Shown piece after piece: positions 8,773-16,851 of a stretch of 64,000 nt of DNA. Source of the stretch: an uncultured Collinsella sp. (GTDB lineage: Bacteria > Actinomycetota > Coriobacteriia > Coriobacteriales > Coriobacteriaceae); contig UQPF01000003.1 in NCBI GenBank assembly GCA_900542905.1, forward strand, positions 62,001 to 126,000, given 5' to 3'. The notes below the pieces were generated by a model. The model saw nothing but the letters and a program-made list of their open reading frames with translations. It was not told the origin of the DNA and did not search any database. The translations under genes were made by a program, and so were the position numbers. The stretch's first letter is position 1; the number at the start of each line of letters is the position of its first letter.

Positions 8773-8993
8773 GTTTGTCTCGATTTGTAACATCTAGCAG
8801 GGATTTTCAATCCTAACTGTTATAGATTTAGACGAACGGGCGACCAGGGCTGAAAGATCTCAATCTGTAACACGTAGCCCACTTTCGACCGTCTAACTGT
8901 TACAGATCGAGACAAACGAACGGTCCGAACTTGAAGATCTCAATCTGTAACACGTAGCCGAGTTTTTCGATCCCAACTGTTACAGATTGAGAC
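8773..8993. repeat. Three more units of the palindromic repeat
   Basis: Units at 8773-8837, 8857-8914 and 8936-8993, each with the TCTGTAACA / TGTTACAGA arms seen at 3961-4100 and short variable loops. The first is the most diverged (TTTGTAACA with TGTTATAGA). They flank the lac block on its right as the first two units do inside it. Confidence 0.85.
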
Positions 8994-9023
8994 GATTCGA
9001 CGGTACCGGTCGCTTGGACACGC

Positions 9024-9043
9024 CGTGGTACAATTATGCCACG
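9024..9043 (+). promoter_or_regulatory. Toxin-antitoxin promoter and probable autoregulatory site
   Basis: An extended -10 (TGGTACAAT) is overlapped by the inverted repeat CGTGG (9024-9028) and CCACG (9039-9043), a layout typical of autorepressed toxin-antitoxin operons. No convincing -35 was found. Confidence 0.4.
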
Positions 9044-9060
9044 ACGCAAAGGAGGTACCC

Positions 9061-9327
9061 ATGTCCGCTTGTGTGCCCGTCCGAGACATGAAGGACACTG
9101 CCACATTCACCGCACTTGTTGAGTCTGAGCGCGACGTCACCGTAACTAAGAACGGCTACGAGGCCATGCACTGCATCAGCAGCGACCAGTATCGCCTCAT
9201 GCAAGAAGAAATCGCCAAGGCAAAACTGCTGTCTCGTATGATGTTGGCAGAAGACGAAATATCGCAAGGCGACTACAGCGACTACGACTCCTTCGCGACC
9301 GCGATACGAGACAAATATGACCTATAA
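9061..9327 (+). CDS. Phd/YefM-type antitoxin
   Basis: An 88-residue protein starting VPVRDMKDTATFTALVESERDVTVTKNGYEAMHCIS, the usual Phd/YefM fold with its central strand-turn-strand, followed by an acidic C-terminal tail that should wrap the toxin. It would neutralise the toxin encoded next and repress their shared promoter. An AAAGGAGG ribosome-binding site fixes the ATG at 9061, although the frame is open 12 codons upstream. It overlaps the toxin gene by 11 bases, indicating translational coupling. Confidence 0.85.
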   Translation: MSACVPVRDMKDTATFTALVESERDVTVTKNGYEAMHCISSDQYRLMQEEIAKAKLLSRMMLAEDEISQGDYSDYDSFATAIRDKYDL

Positions 9328-9622
9328 CGTCGTTATACTCAAAAGCGCGCGATATGAGTACGAGAGTATCGTCGGGTACCTTGCTCAAATCCTCAAGAAT
9401 CCGCGTGCAGCAGGCAATTTTGTCGCTGAGTTTGAATATCAGCTTGATCTGCTTCGCGAGCAGCCGCTCCTACGTCCCCTCTCGCATATGCAAGAGCTGG
9501 CGGCACGTAATTACCGATCGTTTCCCGTCAACAACTACGTGTGCCTTTATAAGTTTGAGCACGAAACAATCTATATCGCTCACATCTTTCATCAGTCACA
9601 GGACTACGCCCGCCTGGTCTAA
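9317..9622 (+). CDS. RelE/ParE-family toxin
   Basis: A 101-residue basic protein with the RelE/ParE pattern: N-terminal strand YNVVILKSARYEYESIVGYL, a helical hairpin (NPRAAGNFVAEFEYQLDLL), and C-terminal strands ending YKFEHETIYIAHIFHQSQDYARLV. RelE members cleave mRNA on the ribosome and ParE members inhibit gyrase; the sequence alone does not decide which. It begins inside the antitoxin gene. Confidence 0.85.
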   Translation: MTYNVVILKSARYEYESIVGYLAQILKNPRAAGNFVAEFEYQLDLLREQPLLRPLSHMQELAARNYRSFPVNNYVCLYKFEHETIYIAHIFHQSQDYARLV

Positions 9623-9720
9623 CCCACAAGCTGAATACTTGGCCCGAGCACATTTGCGCGTCAACGTGAAGCGGTAATCCCCGCGCCGACAGGGGGCAGA
9701 AGTATCGCCTGCAGCGTTAG

Positions 9721-10485
9721 TTAGCAGATGACCTGCGTATGCTCCTCGATGGCGGCGCGATCCTCGGCGGCGATACTCGGCTCGCACACCACGGCGTCCA
9801 AATTATCCAGACGACAGAAGGTGTAGAAGTCGCGCTTGCCGATCTTGCTGGAGTCGGCGATCAAGTAGCGCGAGTCGGCCTTGCTAAAGGCGAGCTGCTG
9901 GATACGACCCTCATCCATATTAGACGTAGACACGTCGCCATCCAGAATGCCGTTGGCGCCGATAAACGCCGCATCGATACCCAGCGCACGCAGAGTATCC
10001 TCGGCCGTTGGCCCCACAAAAGCGGCGGTGCGGCGACGGTACATACCGCCCACGAGGCACAGGTCGCAGTCTTCGCGCGCCTCAAGCAAGTTAAACACCG
10101 AAAGCGAATTGGTCACGATGCGCAGGCGAAACGCCGGCAGCATCGAGGCCATCTGCTCAACCGTGGTGCCCGTACCCAAAAAGATGGTCGAGCCCTCCTC
10201 GATGAGCTCAACGGCGCGGCGCGCGATCTGCAGCTTTTCCTCGGCATGCTTAGTGCGCTTTTCGCTGTGCGAATACTCATGGCGCAACATAGCGTGGGGA
10301 CGTCCCTGTGCACTACGGGCGCCGCCGTGCACGCGCTCGATCTCGCCCAGGCTCGCAAGTTCCTCAAGGTCGCGGCGAATCGTCATATCCGAAACGCCCA
10401 GCGCATCCGAAATCTCCTTGACCGAGACCGTGCCCTGCTCTTCGAGCAGCTGACGAACCTTATCCTGTCGCTCTGCCTTAATCAC
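9721..10485 (-). CDS. DeoR-family transcriptional regulator
   Basis: A 254-residue repressor. Residues 5-57 form the DeoR helix-turn-helix (RQDKVRQLLEEQGTVSVKEI, then GVSDMTIRRDLEEL and the ERVHGGA signature). The rest is the sugar-phosphate-sensing DeoRC domain (TIFLGTGTTVEQMA, CLVGGMYRRRTAAFVGPTAE, YLIADSSKIGKRDF). It is divergent from the mutarotase gene at 10692, so galactose or tagatose phosphate metabolism is a reasonable guess for its target. Confidence 0.9.
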   Translation of the reverse strand: MIKAERQDKVRQLLEEQGTVSVKEISDALGVSDMTIRRDLEELASLGEIERVHGGARSAQGRPHAMLRHEYSHSEKRTKHAEEKLQIARRAVELIEEGSTIFLGTGTTVEQMASMLPAFRLRIVTNSLSVFNLLEAREDCDLCLVGGMYRRRTAAFVGPTAEDTLRALGIDAAFIGANGILDGDVSTSNMDEGRIQQLAFSKADSRYLIADSSKIGKRDFYTFCRLDNLDAVVCEPSIAAEDRAAIEEHTQVIC

Positions 10486-10691
10486 GATGAATCCTCGCCG
10501 TTCTTTGCGCGCATATCATTCAAACAGTAACGAACAAATTGTATCAGACTCGTGCGGGTCAAAAATGAACACCCGCACAGCTCCAATCATCACTTTTTTG
10601 AGAAAAATACCCCCTGCTTTAGTGGGGTGTAGTGATAATCTCGCCTGTTCGCGCTACAGTTTGTCCGAAATACCTCGATGTTAGGAACCAA
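10486..10691. promoter_or_regulatory. Divergent promoter gap between deoR-type gene and galM
   Basis: A 206-bp gap with a small hairpin at about 10608-10632 (TACCCCC with a GGGGTGTA partner). No operator was recognised with confidence. The mutarotase start is preceded by a modest AGGA. Confidence 0.35.
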
Positions 10692-11744
10692 ATGATCACT
10701 TCCGAGCTTTTCGGCACCGCGCCGTGCGGCACCTCCGTTCATCGTTACGCCCTCAACGGGCCCGAGATCTGCGTTCGCATTATGGACTATGGCGCCACCG
10801 TGCTGGGTATCGATGTGCCCGATATTCCCGGCAACGTGCGCGATGTTGTGCTGGGCTTCGATAAGCTCGAGGATTACTTTGACAACCCCGCCTGCTTTGG
10901 CGCGACCATCGGCCCCGTGGCAAACCGCACCGCGGGCGCCACGATCACCATCGACGGCACGGACTGGCATATGCCCGCCAACGAGGGCGCCAACAACCTA
11001 CACAGCGATCTTGAGCACGGCCTGCATAAACGCGTGTGGGATGTTGAGCTCGACGAGGTCCATAACGCCGTGCGCATGACCACCTCGCTTGAGGATGGTG
11101 AGCTGGGCCTGCCCGGCAACCGCACCTTTACGGCCGTGTTTACCGTTACACGCACCGGTGTCTTCCGTATCGAGTATGGTTGCGAGAGCGACCGTGCCAC
11201 CTACGTGTCCATGACCAACCACACGTACTTTAACCTTGCCGGCCATAACGCCGGCATGGACTGCGAACATTTCTTTGTCGCCAACGCCGCCCACTACCTG
11301 CCCATTAACGAGCAGAATATCCCCACCGGCGAAATCGCTCCGGTCGAGGGAACACCGTTTGACTTTCGCGAGCTGCGCCCCGTCGCACCCGGCATGGAGG
11401 CCGACGACCCGCAGATTAAGCAGGCCCGTGGCTACGATCACTGCCTGCGCATCGATGGCTATCAGTACGGCCGCAACCTGCGTCGCGCCCTACATGTCGA
11501 GGAGATGTGGACCGGTCGTGAGCTGGACTACTACACCACCGCCCCGGGCGTGCAACTCTACACCGGCAACTGGCTGGGCGACGAGCACGCCAAGGACGAT
11601 GCCAACTATGGCTGGGGCGCCGGCTTTGCCCTCGAGGCCGAGATGTACCCCGACACGCCGCACCAGCCGCTGTTCCCGCAGGGCATTGTGGGTCCGGGTC
11701 ACCCCTACAGCAATATGATCGAATACCACTTTATGAGGCACTAG
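10692..11744 (+). CDS. galM: Aldose 1-epimerase (galactose mutarotase)
   Basis: A 350-residue cytoplasmic mutarotase that interconverts alpha and beta anomers of galactose or glucose. Family features are GATVLGIDVPD near the N-terminus, CFGATIGPVANR, the substrate-binding NNLHSDLEHGLHKRVWD, the catalytic histidine in MTNHTYFNLAGH, and the late YDHCLRI and APGVQLYTGNWL segments. The frame is open 20 codons upstream, but the ATG at 10692 gives the normal N-terminus. It stands alone, divergent from the DeoR gene. Confidence 0.9.
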   Translation: MITSELFGTAPCGTSVHRYALNGPEICVRIMDYGATVLGIDVPDIPGNVRDVVLGFDKLEDYFDNPACFGATIGPVANRTAGATITIDGTDWHMPANEGANNLHSDLEHGLHKRVWDVELDEVHNAVRMTTSLEDGELGLPGNRTFTAVFTVTRTGVFRIEYGCESDRATYVSMTNHTYFNLAGHNAGMDCEHFFVANAAHYLPINEQNIPTGEIAPVEGTPFDFRELRPVAPGMEADDPQIKQARGYDHCLRIDGYQYGRNLRRALHVEEMWTGRELDYYTTAPGVQLYTGNWLGDEHAKDDANYGWGAGFALEAEMYPDTPHQPLFPQGIVGPGHPYSNMIEYHFMRH

Positions 11745-12070
11745 GCCCACAACGCGACATCTCGCACAGCAACGCCCGCCGGCACCACCGCCGACGGGCG
11801 CTGCTTCATGCCTAAATCCTTCTTTTCGATGCCACCGAATTGGTGACATAACAAAACTATGCCGAATTACTACGATGAACCCACTATGTCCGACCACGCG
11901 CTGGTTTATAAAAAATTAGCAACTCGTCTACCTGCGGTTTTATTCTCTGCAAATTTGGCATGCTCGGCGATAAGCAATTCATCGTAGTAAACCGGCATAG
12001 TTTTGGCGGACAGCGCCACACAGATCCCCTACGAAGGCAAAATGATCCGTTTTCCTCCGTCCCCAAGGGA
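11745..12070. repeat. Intergenic element bounded by 28-bp inverted repeats
   Basis: After galM there is a hairpin (about 11768-11803, CGCCCGCCGG with a CCGACGGGCG partner). Then two inverted arms, 11852-11879 and 11978-12005, match over 28 bp with two mismatches (outer end CAAAACTATGCC) around a 98-bp AT-rich interior without a credible ORF. The form resembles a miniature palindromic element or large REP unit. No target duplication was evident. Confidence 0.6.
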
Positions 12071-12553
12071 TCAGTTGAACAGATTGCCGATGGGGTCGGG
12101 GGCGGAACTGGGGAGATAGCGGATTTCTAGTTCTATGCCGAGCTTTTGCAGCTCTCTGAGAACAGCGACGTCTGTGTCGTCTACGGCAACTGCGGGCGTT
12201 GCGGGACGCTTGCCCTCCCCTGCCTGCATATGACCAATGCTGATCTTGGTGATCGGCACACCGCCCTTAACCAGCGCGAGCGCATCGGAAGGTGAGGCCA
12301 CCATGATCAGAATCAATTGGCGAGGCGTTGCGGTATGAATGACGTCGATGGTCCTTTGCACCGAGAAAAACCGCGTCCAAACGCCTTCTGGCGCCGCCAC
12401 CCTCATGGGTGCCCATTGGCGCGAATCTGCCGCGATCTCATCGTTGACGATTAGGACAAGGTTGGAACCCACGGCTTCGTTCCACAGCTCAACGTCTTGT
12501 CCGTAAATGAAACGGTCGTCGATGCGTGCGAGAAGAATCTTGGGTTGAGTCAT
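12071..12553 (-). CDS. Orphan mannose-family EIIB-like protein lacking the phospho-histidine
   Basis: A 160-residue protein that aligns end to end with the mannose-family EIIB at 36928 (PKILLARIDDR, TRFFSVQRTIDVI, LVKGGVPITKISIGHMQ). The active-site segment reads RFIYGQD where the paralogue has RLVHGQV: the histidine that carries the phosphate (H17) is tyrosine here. It cannot act as an ordinary phosphocarrier and may be a regulatory or decaying paralogue. The ATG at 12553 is preceded by GGGGCAGCG. No other PTS gene adjoins it. Confidence 0.8.
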   Translation of the reverse strand: MTQPKILLARIDDRFIYGQDVELWNEAVGSNLVLIVNDEIAADSRQWAPMRVAAPEGVWTRFFSVQRTIDVIHTATPRQLILIMVASPSDALALVKGGVPITKISIGHMQAGEGKRPATPAVAVDDTDVAVLRELQKLGIELEIRYLPSSAPDPIGNLFN

Positions 12554-12642
12554 CGCTGCCCCATTCTGTTTGAGACCCGTAAGAGCAAGACATCGCGTCT
12601 CCAATATTAGTGCATTTAAAGTGAGAAAAGCCGTCAGAACAC

Positions 12643-12671
12643 TTGCGCGGATTTGCGATGTCCCGTATCAT
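12643..12671 (+). promoter_or_regulatory. Promoter of tRNA-Thr
   Basis: TTGCGC (12643-12648), a 17-bp spacer and TATCAT (12666-12671) lie 40 bases before the mature tRNA. Confidence 0.65.
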
Positions 12672-12710
12672 AGACAGCCGTTGACGCCTCAGTTGCGCCA
12701 TCACATGGCC

Positions 12711-12786
12711 GCCAGCGTAGCTCAGTTGGTAGAGCACCGCTCTCGTAAAGCGGGGGTCACCGGTTCGAGCCCGGTCGCTGGCTCCA
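12711..12786 (+). tRNA. tRNA-Thr (anticodon CGT)
   Basis: A 76-base cloverleaf: acceptor GCCAGCG pairs with CGCTGGC, the anticodon stem CCGCT/AGCGG holds the loop CTCGTAA with anticodon CGT, the T-arm is ACCGG TTCGAGC CCGGT, and CCA is encoded. Reads ACG codons. Its 3' half is the insertion site of the mobile element that follows. Confidence 0.95.
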
Positions 12787-12791
12787 TTGCA
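12742..12791 (+). repeat. Left attachment site (attL) of the integrated element
   Basis: Fifty bases from the anticodon loop through the tRNA 3' end and five bases beyond are repeated exactly at 27863-27912. Identity breaks on both sides. The tRNA stays whole because the element supplies the missing 3' half. Confidence 0.92.
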
Positions 12792-12796
12792 TTAGT

Positions 12797-12834
12797 GCAG
12801 CTCAGAAGCGTAATTGCTTCTGAGCTTTTTTGTT
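12797..12834 (+). terminator. Terminator after tRNA-Thr, supplied by the element
   Basis: The stem GCTCAGAAGC with GCTTCTGAGC around TAATT is followed by TTTTTTG, just inside attL. The original chromosomal tRNA terminator appears to be the one after attR (about 27915-27942). Confidence 0.85.
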
Positions 12835-13057
12835 TTCGCGTCTCTTTCCTCCTTCTCCGAGGAGTGAAAAAGGGGTGAAAAACTTTTTTAACTGTTTTCC
12901 ATAAATAGTTAGCATCATCCAACGTTCACATTAGATCGAACAACAATCCTGTTACGCATAGCCTAATTCCGCTGAGTATCAGAGAAGAACGTCCGGATTA
13001 TATGCATCCAGCTTCGCTTCTCCAGTCGCCAGTGACTCCTCCAGCCGGTCAGCATAT
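12835..13057. other. Left end of the element, no gene seen
   Basis: About 220 bp of AT-rich sequence between the tRNA terminator and the EcsC-family remnant. I see no credible ORF or RNA in it. Confidence 0.5.
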
Positions 13058-14018
13058 TCAACAATAGAGCCGTAGAATATGGGAGTAAAATCCGAACTTT
13101 TCGATAAAGAGGGGTTCCGCTACGTCAATCCTCTTCTTGGCAACCGCGGCCTCATCCTTTTCATAGTACCCAGTGCCAGGAATCCGCTCGTTTGCCTGCG
13201 GCAAGCACTTAAGCTGCCTACACAAGCGCGCCGACCCCTTTGAAAGACCCATAAAGGTGATAGCACCAGAGATTACGCCACCGACGCCCACAACAACCTT
13301 GCCAGCGGCATCCCCCCACCGTCTGCTTTGTTATCTTGATACCCATGAAGCTCAAGAGCTTCTTCAGGATCGGATACCAACTGGTCTTGGTTAGCGACTG
13401 GCGAGCGACCTTTTTCGCGACCGCCTCTTGGGCGTTTTTGGCGATTACGGTTAGCATCGAATTCGCGCTGCCTACACCCATCATCACACCGAGCAACACT
13501 GCCATTTCGTAGAGAGTCTCGTCATCAACGTCGTCACATTCTTCAAAAAAGGTCTGCCAGCCATACAGGTATGCCAGTTTCTGCATAATCCTGAATGCGT
13601 GCACGTAGTATTACGTAATATCGGCAGGAATGGTGCCCACCATCGCGACACCTCCGGGAAGACCCGCTGCAAAGGAAAAGGCGGTTGACTTCTTTGCCTC
13701 ATAATCAATTACTTCTCTAGCAATTCTATCGATCAGGCCCACATCGATTCCGGCGGTAACGGGGGTCGTTTCCACGGCAAACTCGCCGACATCTTTATGG
13801 ACACCCTTCCTCCTCAGCTCCGAGCGGAGGAAATGGGGCCGATCAATTCTCACTCCCTTTAGCCGAGCAACTTTTTTCATAAAGTCAATCAAAAATCTCT
13901 GGGCCTCCGCCAACTGCTCATCGCTCTTGTCTTTTAACTCTGCAAAAGCCGAATCAACGAGAACAGCGACCCCAAGGCCCTCGCCCTCGTTTTTCTTTCC
14001 AAGCAGCCTGACGTCCAT
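13058..14018 (-). pseudogene. EcsC-family protein gene, inactivated
   Basis: Conceptual translation gives an EcsC-like protein in three pieces. From the ATG at 14018 (RBS GGAAGG) it runs through AFSFAAGLPGGVAMVGTIPADI to a TAA at 13611-13613, where family members continue with a glutamine. The same frame goes on as YYVHAFRIMQKLAYLYGW and ETLYEMAVLLGVMMGVGSAN to about KITKQTVG. A length change in a run of six C at 13312-13317 then shifts the frame into VGGVISGAITFMGLSKGSARL and on to 13058. One nonsense and one frameshift change make it a probable pseudogene. EcsC-family function is poorly known. Confidence 0.75.
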
Positions 14019-14164
14019 ACAGCCTTCCAATCAATGCGCCGCGCGGGCTATCGCGTTCTGCGACAGGCCGGACGCACGGAGCCTGAGGGCCTCCCTGGCC
14101 CTTATCCTTCTCGCCATGCTGTACCTCCTTGGTCTCGGCTGCATGGACAGCCGGAACGTACCAG

Positions 14165-14275
14165 GGGGACGGTGCCGACGGGAATATCGGCGGTGCCGAA
14201 CGGCAATATTCGGGATGTGAGCGGACGGTGTGTAAGCGCAATATCGCCGGTGTCAAAGAGGACAATTACTCAAAC
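14165..14275. repeat. Degenerate direct repeats, iteron- or IS-end-like
   Basis: Four loose copies of a CGGTG..(7-9 bases)..CAATAT-type unit occur about every 25-30 bases (CGGTGCCGACGGGAATATCG, CGGTGCCGAACGGCAATATT, CGGTGTGTAAGCGCAATATC, and a last weaker one). They could be a protein-binding array for the downstream ribbon-helix-helix-like protein or a decayed IS21-type end. Confidence 0.4.
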
Positions 14276-14314
14276 AGGTGAAGGAGGGCATCGAGGAGGA
14301 TAAGGAGATTTACG

Positions 14315-14563
14315 GTGGCAATTAAGAAGCCAACTCGCCGCGTCATGCCCGTTGGAGAGGCGAGCATGACCCTCATGGGTAATCAAGACACACGAAACAA
14401 AGGGGATTCGACAAGTCGCAAGAAAGGGGAGTGCATCACCTTTTGGGTTACGGAAGAGCAGAAGCAAGAGATGAGCACCTACGCGGCGGAACACAACACC
14501 ACGGTATCAAGGATCATCATCGAAGGCCTTGAGATACGCATGGGTAAAGGGCAATCATTATAG
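14315..14563 (+). CDS. Small ribbon-helix-helix-like DNA-binding protein
   Basis: An 82-residue basic protein. Its second half, GECITFWVTEEQKQEMSTYA followed by EHNTTVSRIIIEGLEIRMGKG, has the strand-helix-helix pattern of CopG/MobC-type DNA-binding proteins. It starts with GTG behind a strong AAGGAG. The direct repeats just upstream could be its own operators. A role in copy, transfer or cargo regulation of the element is inference. Confidence 0.6.
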   Translation: MAIKKPTRRVMPVGEASMTLMGNQDTRNKGDSTSRKKGECITFWVTEEQKQEMSTYAAEHNTTVSRIIIEGLEIRMGKGQSL

Positions 14564-14599
14564 CTTAGCCTTCTGCAATTGCTGCGACTCGATGCGGTC

Positions 14600-16249
14600 C
14601 TATCGATTTGCGCAACGGTGTGACGCGTTATCTAGACTGACGATCGTTTCCGCTGCATTTGCCAGCTCATTATCATGTGAAACAATGATAATGAGCTGTT
14701 TCAATTTGTTGTTTCTGACATACGAAGCGAGTTCGGTTCGGCTTGTTTCATCCAATCCAGTTGTAGGCTCATCGAGCACCAAGACTGATGGATTACGGGA
14801 AATTGCCGACCACAAGTATACACGGCGCAGCTCACCACCCGAAAGTTCAGGACAACGTTTCTCAAGCAAGCCCTCTATGCTGGTTGTCAACGACGGTAGC
14901 TCATTCATATGCTGGTGCTTTGTAAAAAATGGGGTGTTGAAATAATCCAACAGGTCCCGAACCGTCTCATCTGGAGCGAAGCACGGTTGGGGGCAGCACG
15001 ATATCGTGTCTGAACGTATGTAATCCAAATTGCATTTTTCAATCGGCATGTCGTTGTATGTTACTTTGCCTGCCGATGGATACAGCCCAAGGAGCAGGTA
15101 AAGGAGCGACGTTTTTCCTCTTCCATTTTCTCCGGTTATGCAGTATGTTCCAGGGCCGGAGAAATCGAAGGAAAATCCGTCAAGAACCTTTCGGGGAGAT
15201 CCGTCTGGAAGGGGTACCGTAAAATCCAACTTGGAAACAGAAATGCGATTTATTGTGTCAATCTTGACTAAACCTGTCTGATCTTGCTCTGGTTCCGGTC
15301 CTACCTTTCCCATGGCGCTCATCCTGTCCCACGAAGCCTTGGCATCCTGATAGGACTTGAACAGGTTCATCGTGTTTTTCAAGGTTTTAAATAGGACGGC
15401 AAAATATGCACCGACGATGGTGTATTCGCCTATCGTCATGGTTCCATTGATGATTCGCACTCCGGATACGATGAGTATTATCGCTTGAAACACGGCAGCA
15501 AAAAGGCTGTCAATCGATGTTAGTGAGAATGAGAGCTTTCCCGAGTGCAAGACCTTTGGAAAATACTTTTCAAATCCGGTGTCAAGTGCTAGCTCGCTTT
15601 TATTGTATGAAGACGTTAACTGAATGTTGAGAATCTGATTCAACTGCGATGCTATTACGGCATAGAAAGCGCTATCTGCCTCCTTCTTCTCGTACATGAC
15701 TTTATATAGAAGCTTTCGCAATCCGGTAATAACGAAGAGATATGCCACAAGAAGGAGGATGGAGAATAGTGCGAGGAGTGGATCAACCGACCATATGACG
15801 AGCAACACGAAAGGAATGGCGACAACAGACAGGGGAGCGCTGATAAAGTTTGTTAGAACGAAAGAAGAAACAACACCTGAGTCAGTGAAAATCCTTTGCG
15901 TCGTATAGGCTGAGTCGGTTGTTCGGTTCGTCAGAAAATTAACTCGCTCAAAGCGCAAGACGGTTTCCCTGAGTAGGTCAAAAGAAAGCTTTGTGGATAT
16001 ACGGATAGATAACGTTCCTGCAAAATATGAAAATAAGGCAGAAAAGACCCCTATTGAAGCTACGAAGAGCGCAAAAAGCACAGCATCCTTCTCGCTGCGA
16101 TTGGCAAGAAGGAAATCTAAGAACTTTCCGTTCACATATGGTGCGGCATAGGAAAGGGCGATTCCAATCGTCGTGATGGCAATGAACGTGAAAGCACCCT
16201 TTGTTTTACTAAACTTCGATAAGACGTACCGAATCAAGAATGGCCCCAA
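14600..16249 (-). CDS. ABC exporter (fused membrane and ATPase domains) of the peptide cluster
   Basis: A 549-residue half-transporter. Six membrane segments occupy about 1-300 and the nucleotide-binding domain the rest: Walker A GENGRGKTS (373-381), signature LSGGE (469-473), Walker B VLVLDEP (489-495) and the H-loop histidine in IIIVSHDNEL. There is no N-terminal C39 peptidase, so it would not itself trim a leader. It is the last gene of the minus-strand peptide cluster, 260 bp after the small membrane protein, and probably exports the modified peptide or gives self-protection. The start is uncertain: the open frame offers only TTG at 16249 without a good RBS. Confidence 0.8.
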   Translation of the reverse strand: MGPFLIRYVLSKFSKTKGAFTFIAITTIGIALSYAAPYVNGKFLDFLLANRSEKDAVLFALFVASIGVFSALFSYFAGTLSIRISTKLSFDLLRETVLRFERVNFLTNRTTDSAYTTQRIFTDSGVVSSFVLTNFISAPLSVVAIPFVLLVIWSVDPLLALFSILLLVAYLFVITGLRKLLYKVMYEKKEADSAFYAVIASQLNQILNIQLTSSYNKSELALDTGFEKYFPKVLHSGKLSFSLTSIDSLFAAVFQAIILIVSGVRIINGTMTIGEYTIVGAYFAVLFKTLKNTMNLFKSYQDAKASWDRMSAMGKVGPEPEQDQTGLVKIDTINRISVSKLDFTVPLPDGSPRKVLDGFSFDFSGPGTYCITGENGRGKTSLLYLLLGLYPSAGKVTYNDMPIEKCNLDYIRSDTISCCPQPCFAPDETVRDLLDYFNTPFFTKHQHMNELPSLTTSIEGLLEKRCPELSGGELRRVYLWSAISRNPSVLVLDEPTTGLDETSRTELASYVRNNKLKQLIIIVSHDNELANAAETIVSLDNASHRCANR

Positions 16250-16509
16250 TCTATCAGGTATGAAATACCAACTGATGACACCTTACACCGCGGTTCGGTG
16301 GAAACGAAGCGGCGACTAATCGGCACGAGCGCTTCCATAGAGAGTCTTTGCGAGCTGGATCCTCATAGAAACGGGAATTTTATGTTCGATCAATAGGCCG
16401 CGCACGGCAGTCGGACGGCTGAAAAATAAAACAGCCGTCCGACTAAAGCTGTAAATTTTTTCATTGTTTGTTGGGCATGCGCCTGAAGTTTCATGCAATA
16501 GGAAATCCA
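16250..16509. promoter_or_regulatory. Gap between membrane-protein gene and ABC gene, with strong hairpin
   Basis: Contains a perfect 13-bp stem (16409-16421 with 16432-16444, AGTCGGACGGCTG) around a 10-base A/T loop. Neither strand shows a following T run, so it may be an attenuator or mRNA-stabilising structure that keeps the peptide transcript in excess over the exporter. A 67-codon ORF across the hairpin (16316-16519) has no RBS or family signal and is not called. Confidence 0.5.
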
Positions 16510-16851
16510 TTATGACCATGGTCGAAATGTGAACACTACGATCGTTAGCAAGGAGACGCCAAGACCGGCAAAGATTATGATGAGCGGCAGAATGAAAGCC
16601 GCCGATGCCGATAATGGGATTTGGGACGCAAAGGCAATGATGCCCGCGAGAACGAGACCGGCTCCCGTCAACGCTATTCCGAGTCCGACCAATCTGGCAA
16701 CAAGAGGAATCTTCTCGCTTGGAATATGAGCGATATGGTAACTGTGAATCAGGCCGGGATTGCCGGTCTTTACCATTAACACCCCGACAACGAGAAAGCA
16801 GATTCCTCCTACCATGCCGCCAATGGATGATCTTAGCGCTTCAGGACTCAT
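16510..16851 (-). CDS. Small membrane protein, probable immunity or accessory factor
   Basis: A 113-residue protein with three predicted membrane segments (about 9-27, 48-72 and 80-106). The loop after the first contains LIHSYHIAHIP, a pattern I have seen in DUF3784-like small membrane proteins, though I cannot confirm that family here. Its ATG overlaps the stop of the putative precursor gene by four bases (ATGA), so the two are translationally coupled. Coupling to the peptide gene suggests an immunity or peptide-handling role. Confidence 0.6.
   Translation of the reverse strand: MSPEALRSSIGGMVGGICFLVVGVLMVKTGNPGLIHSYHIAHIPSEKIPLVARLVGLGIALTGAGLVLAGIIAFASQIPLSASAAFILPLIIIFAGLGVSLLTIVVFTFRPWS

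Noticed and set aside
16316..16519. 67-codon ORF downstream of the small membrane protein as a second precursor peptide
   Set aside because: It spans the 13-bp hairpin, has no ribosome-binding site and no leader resembling the first peptide.
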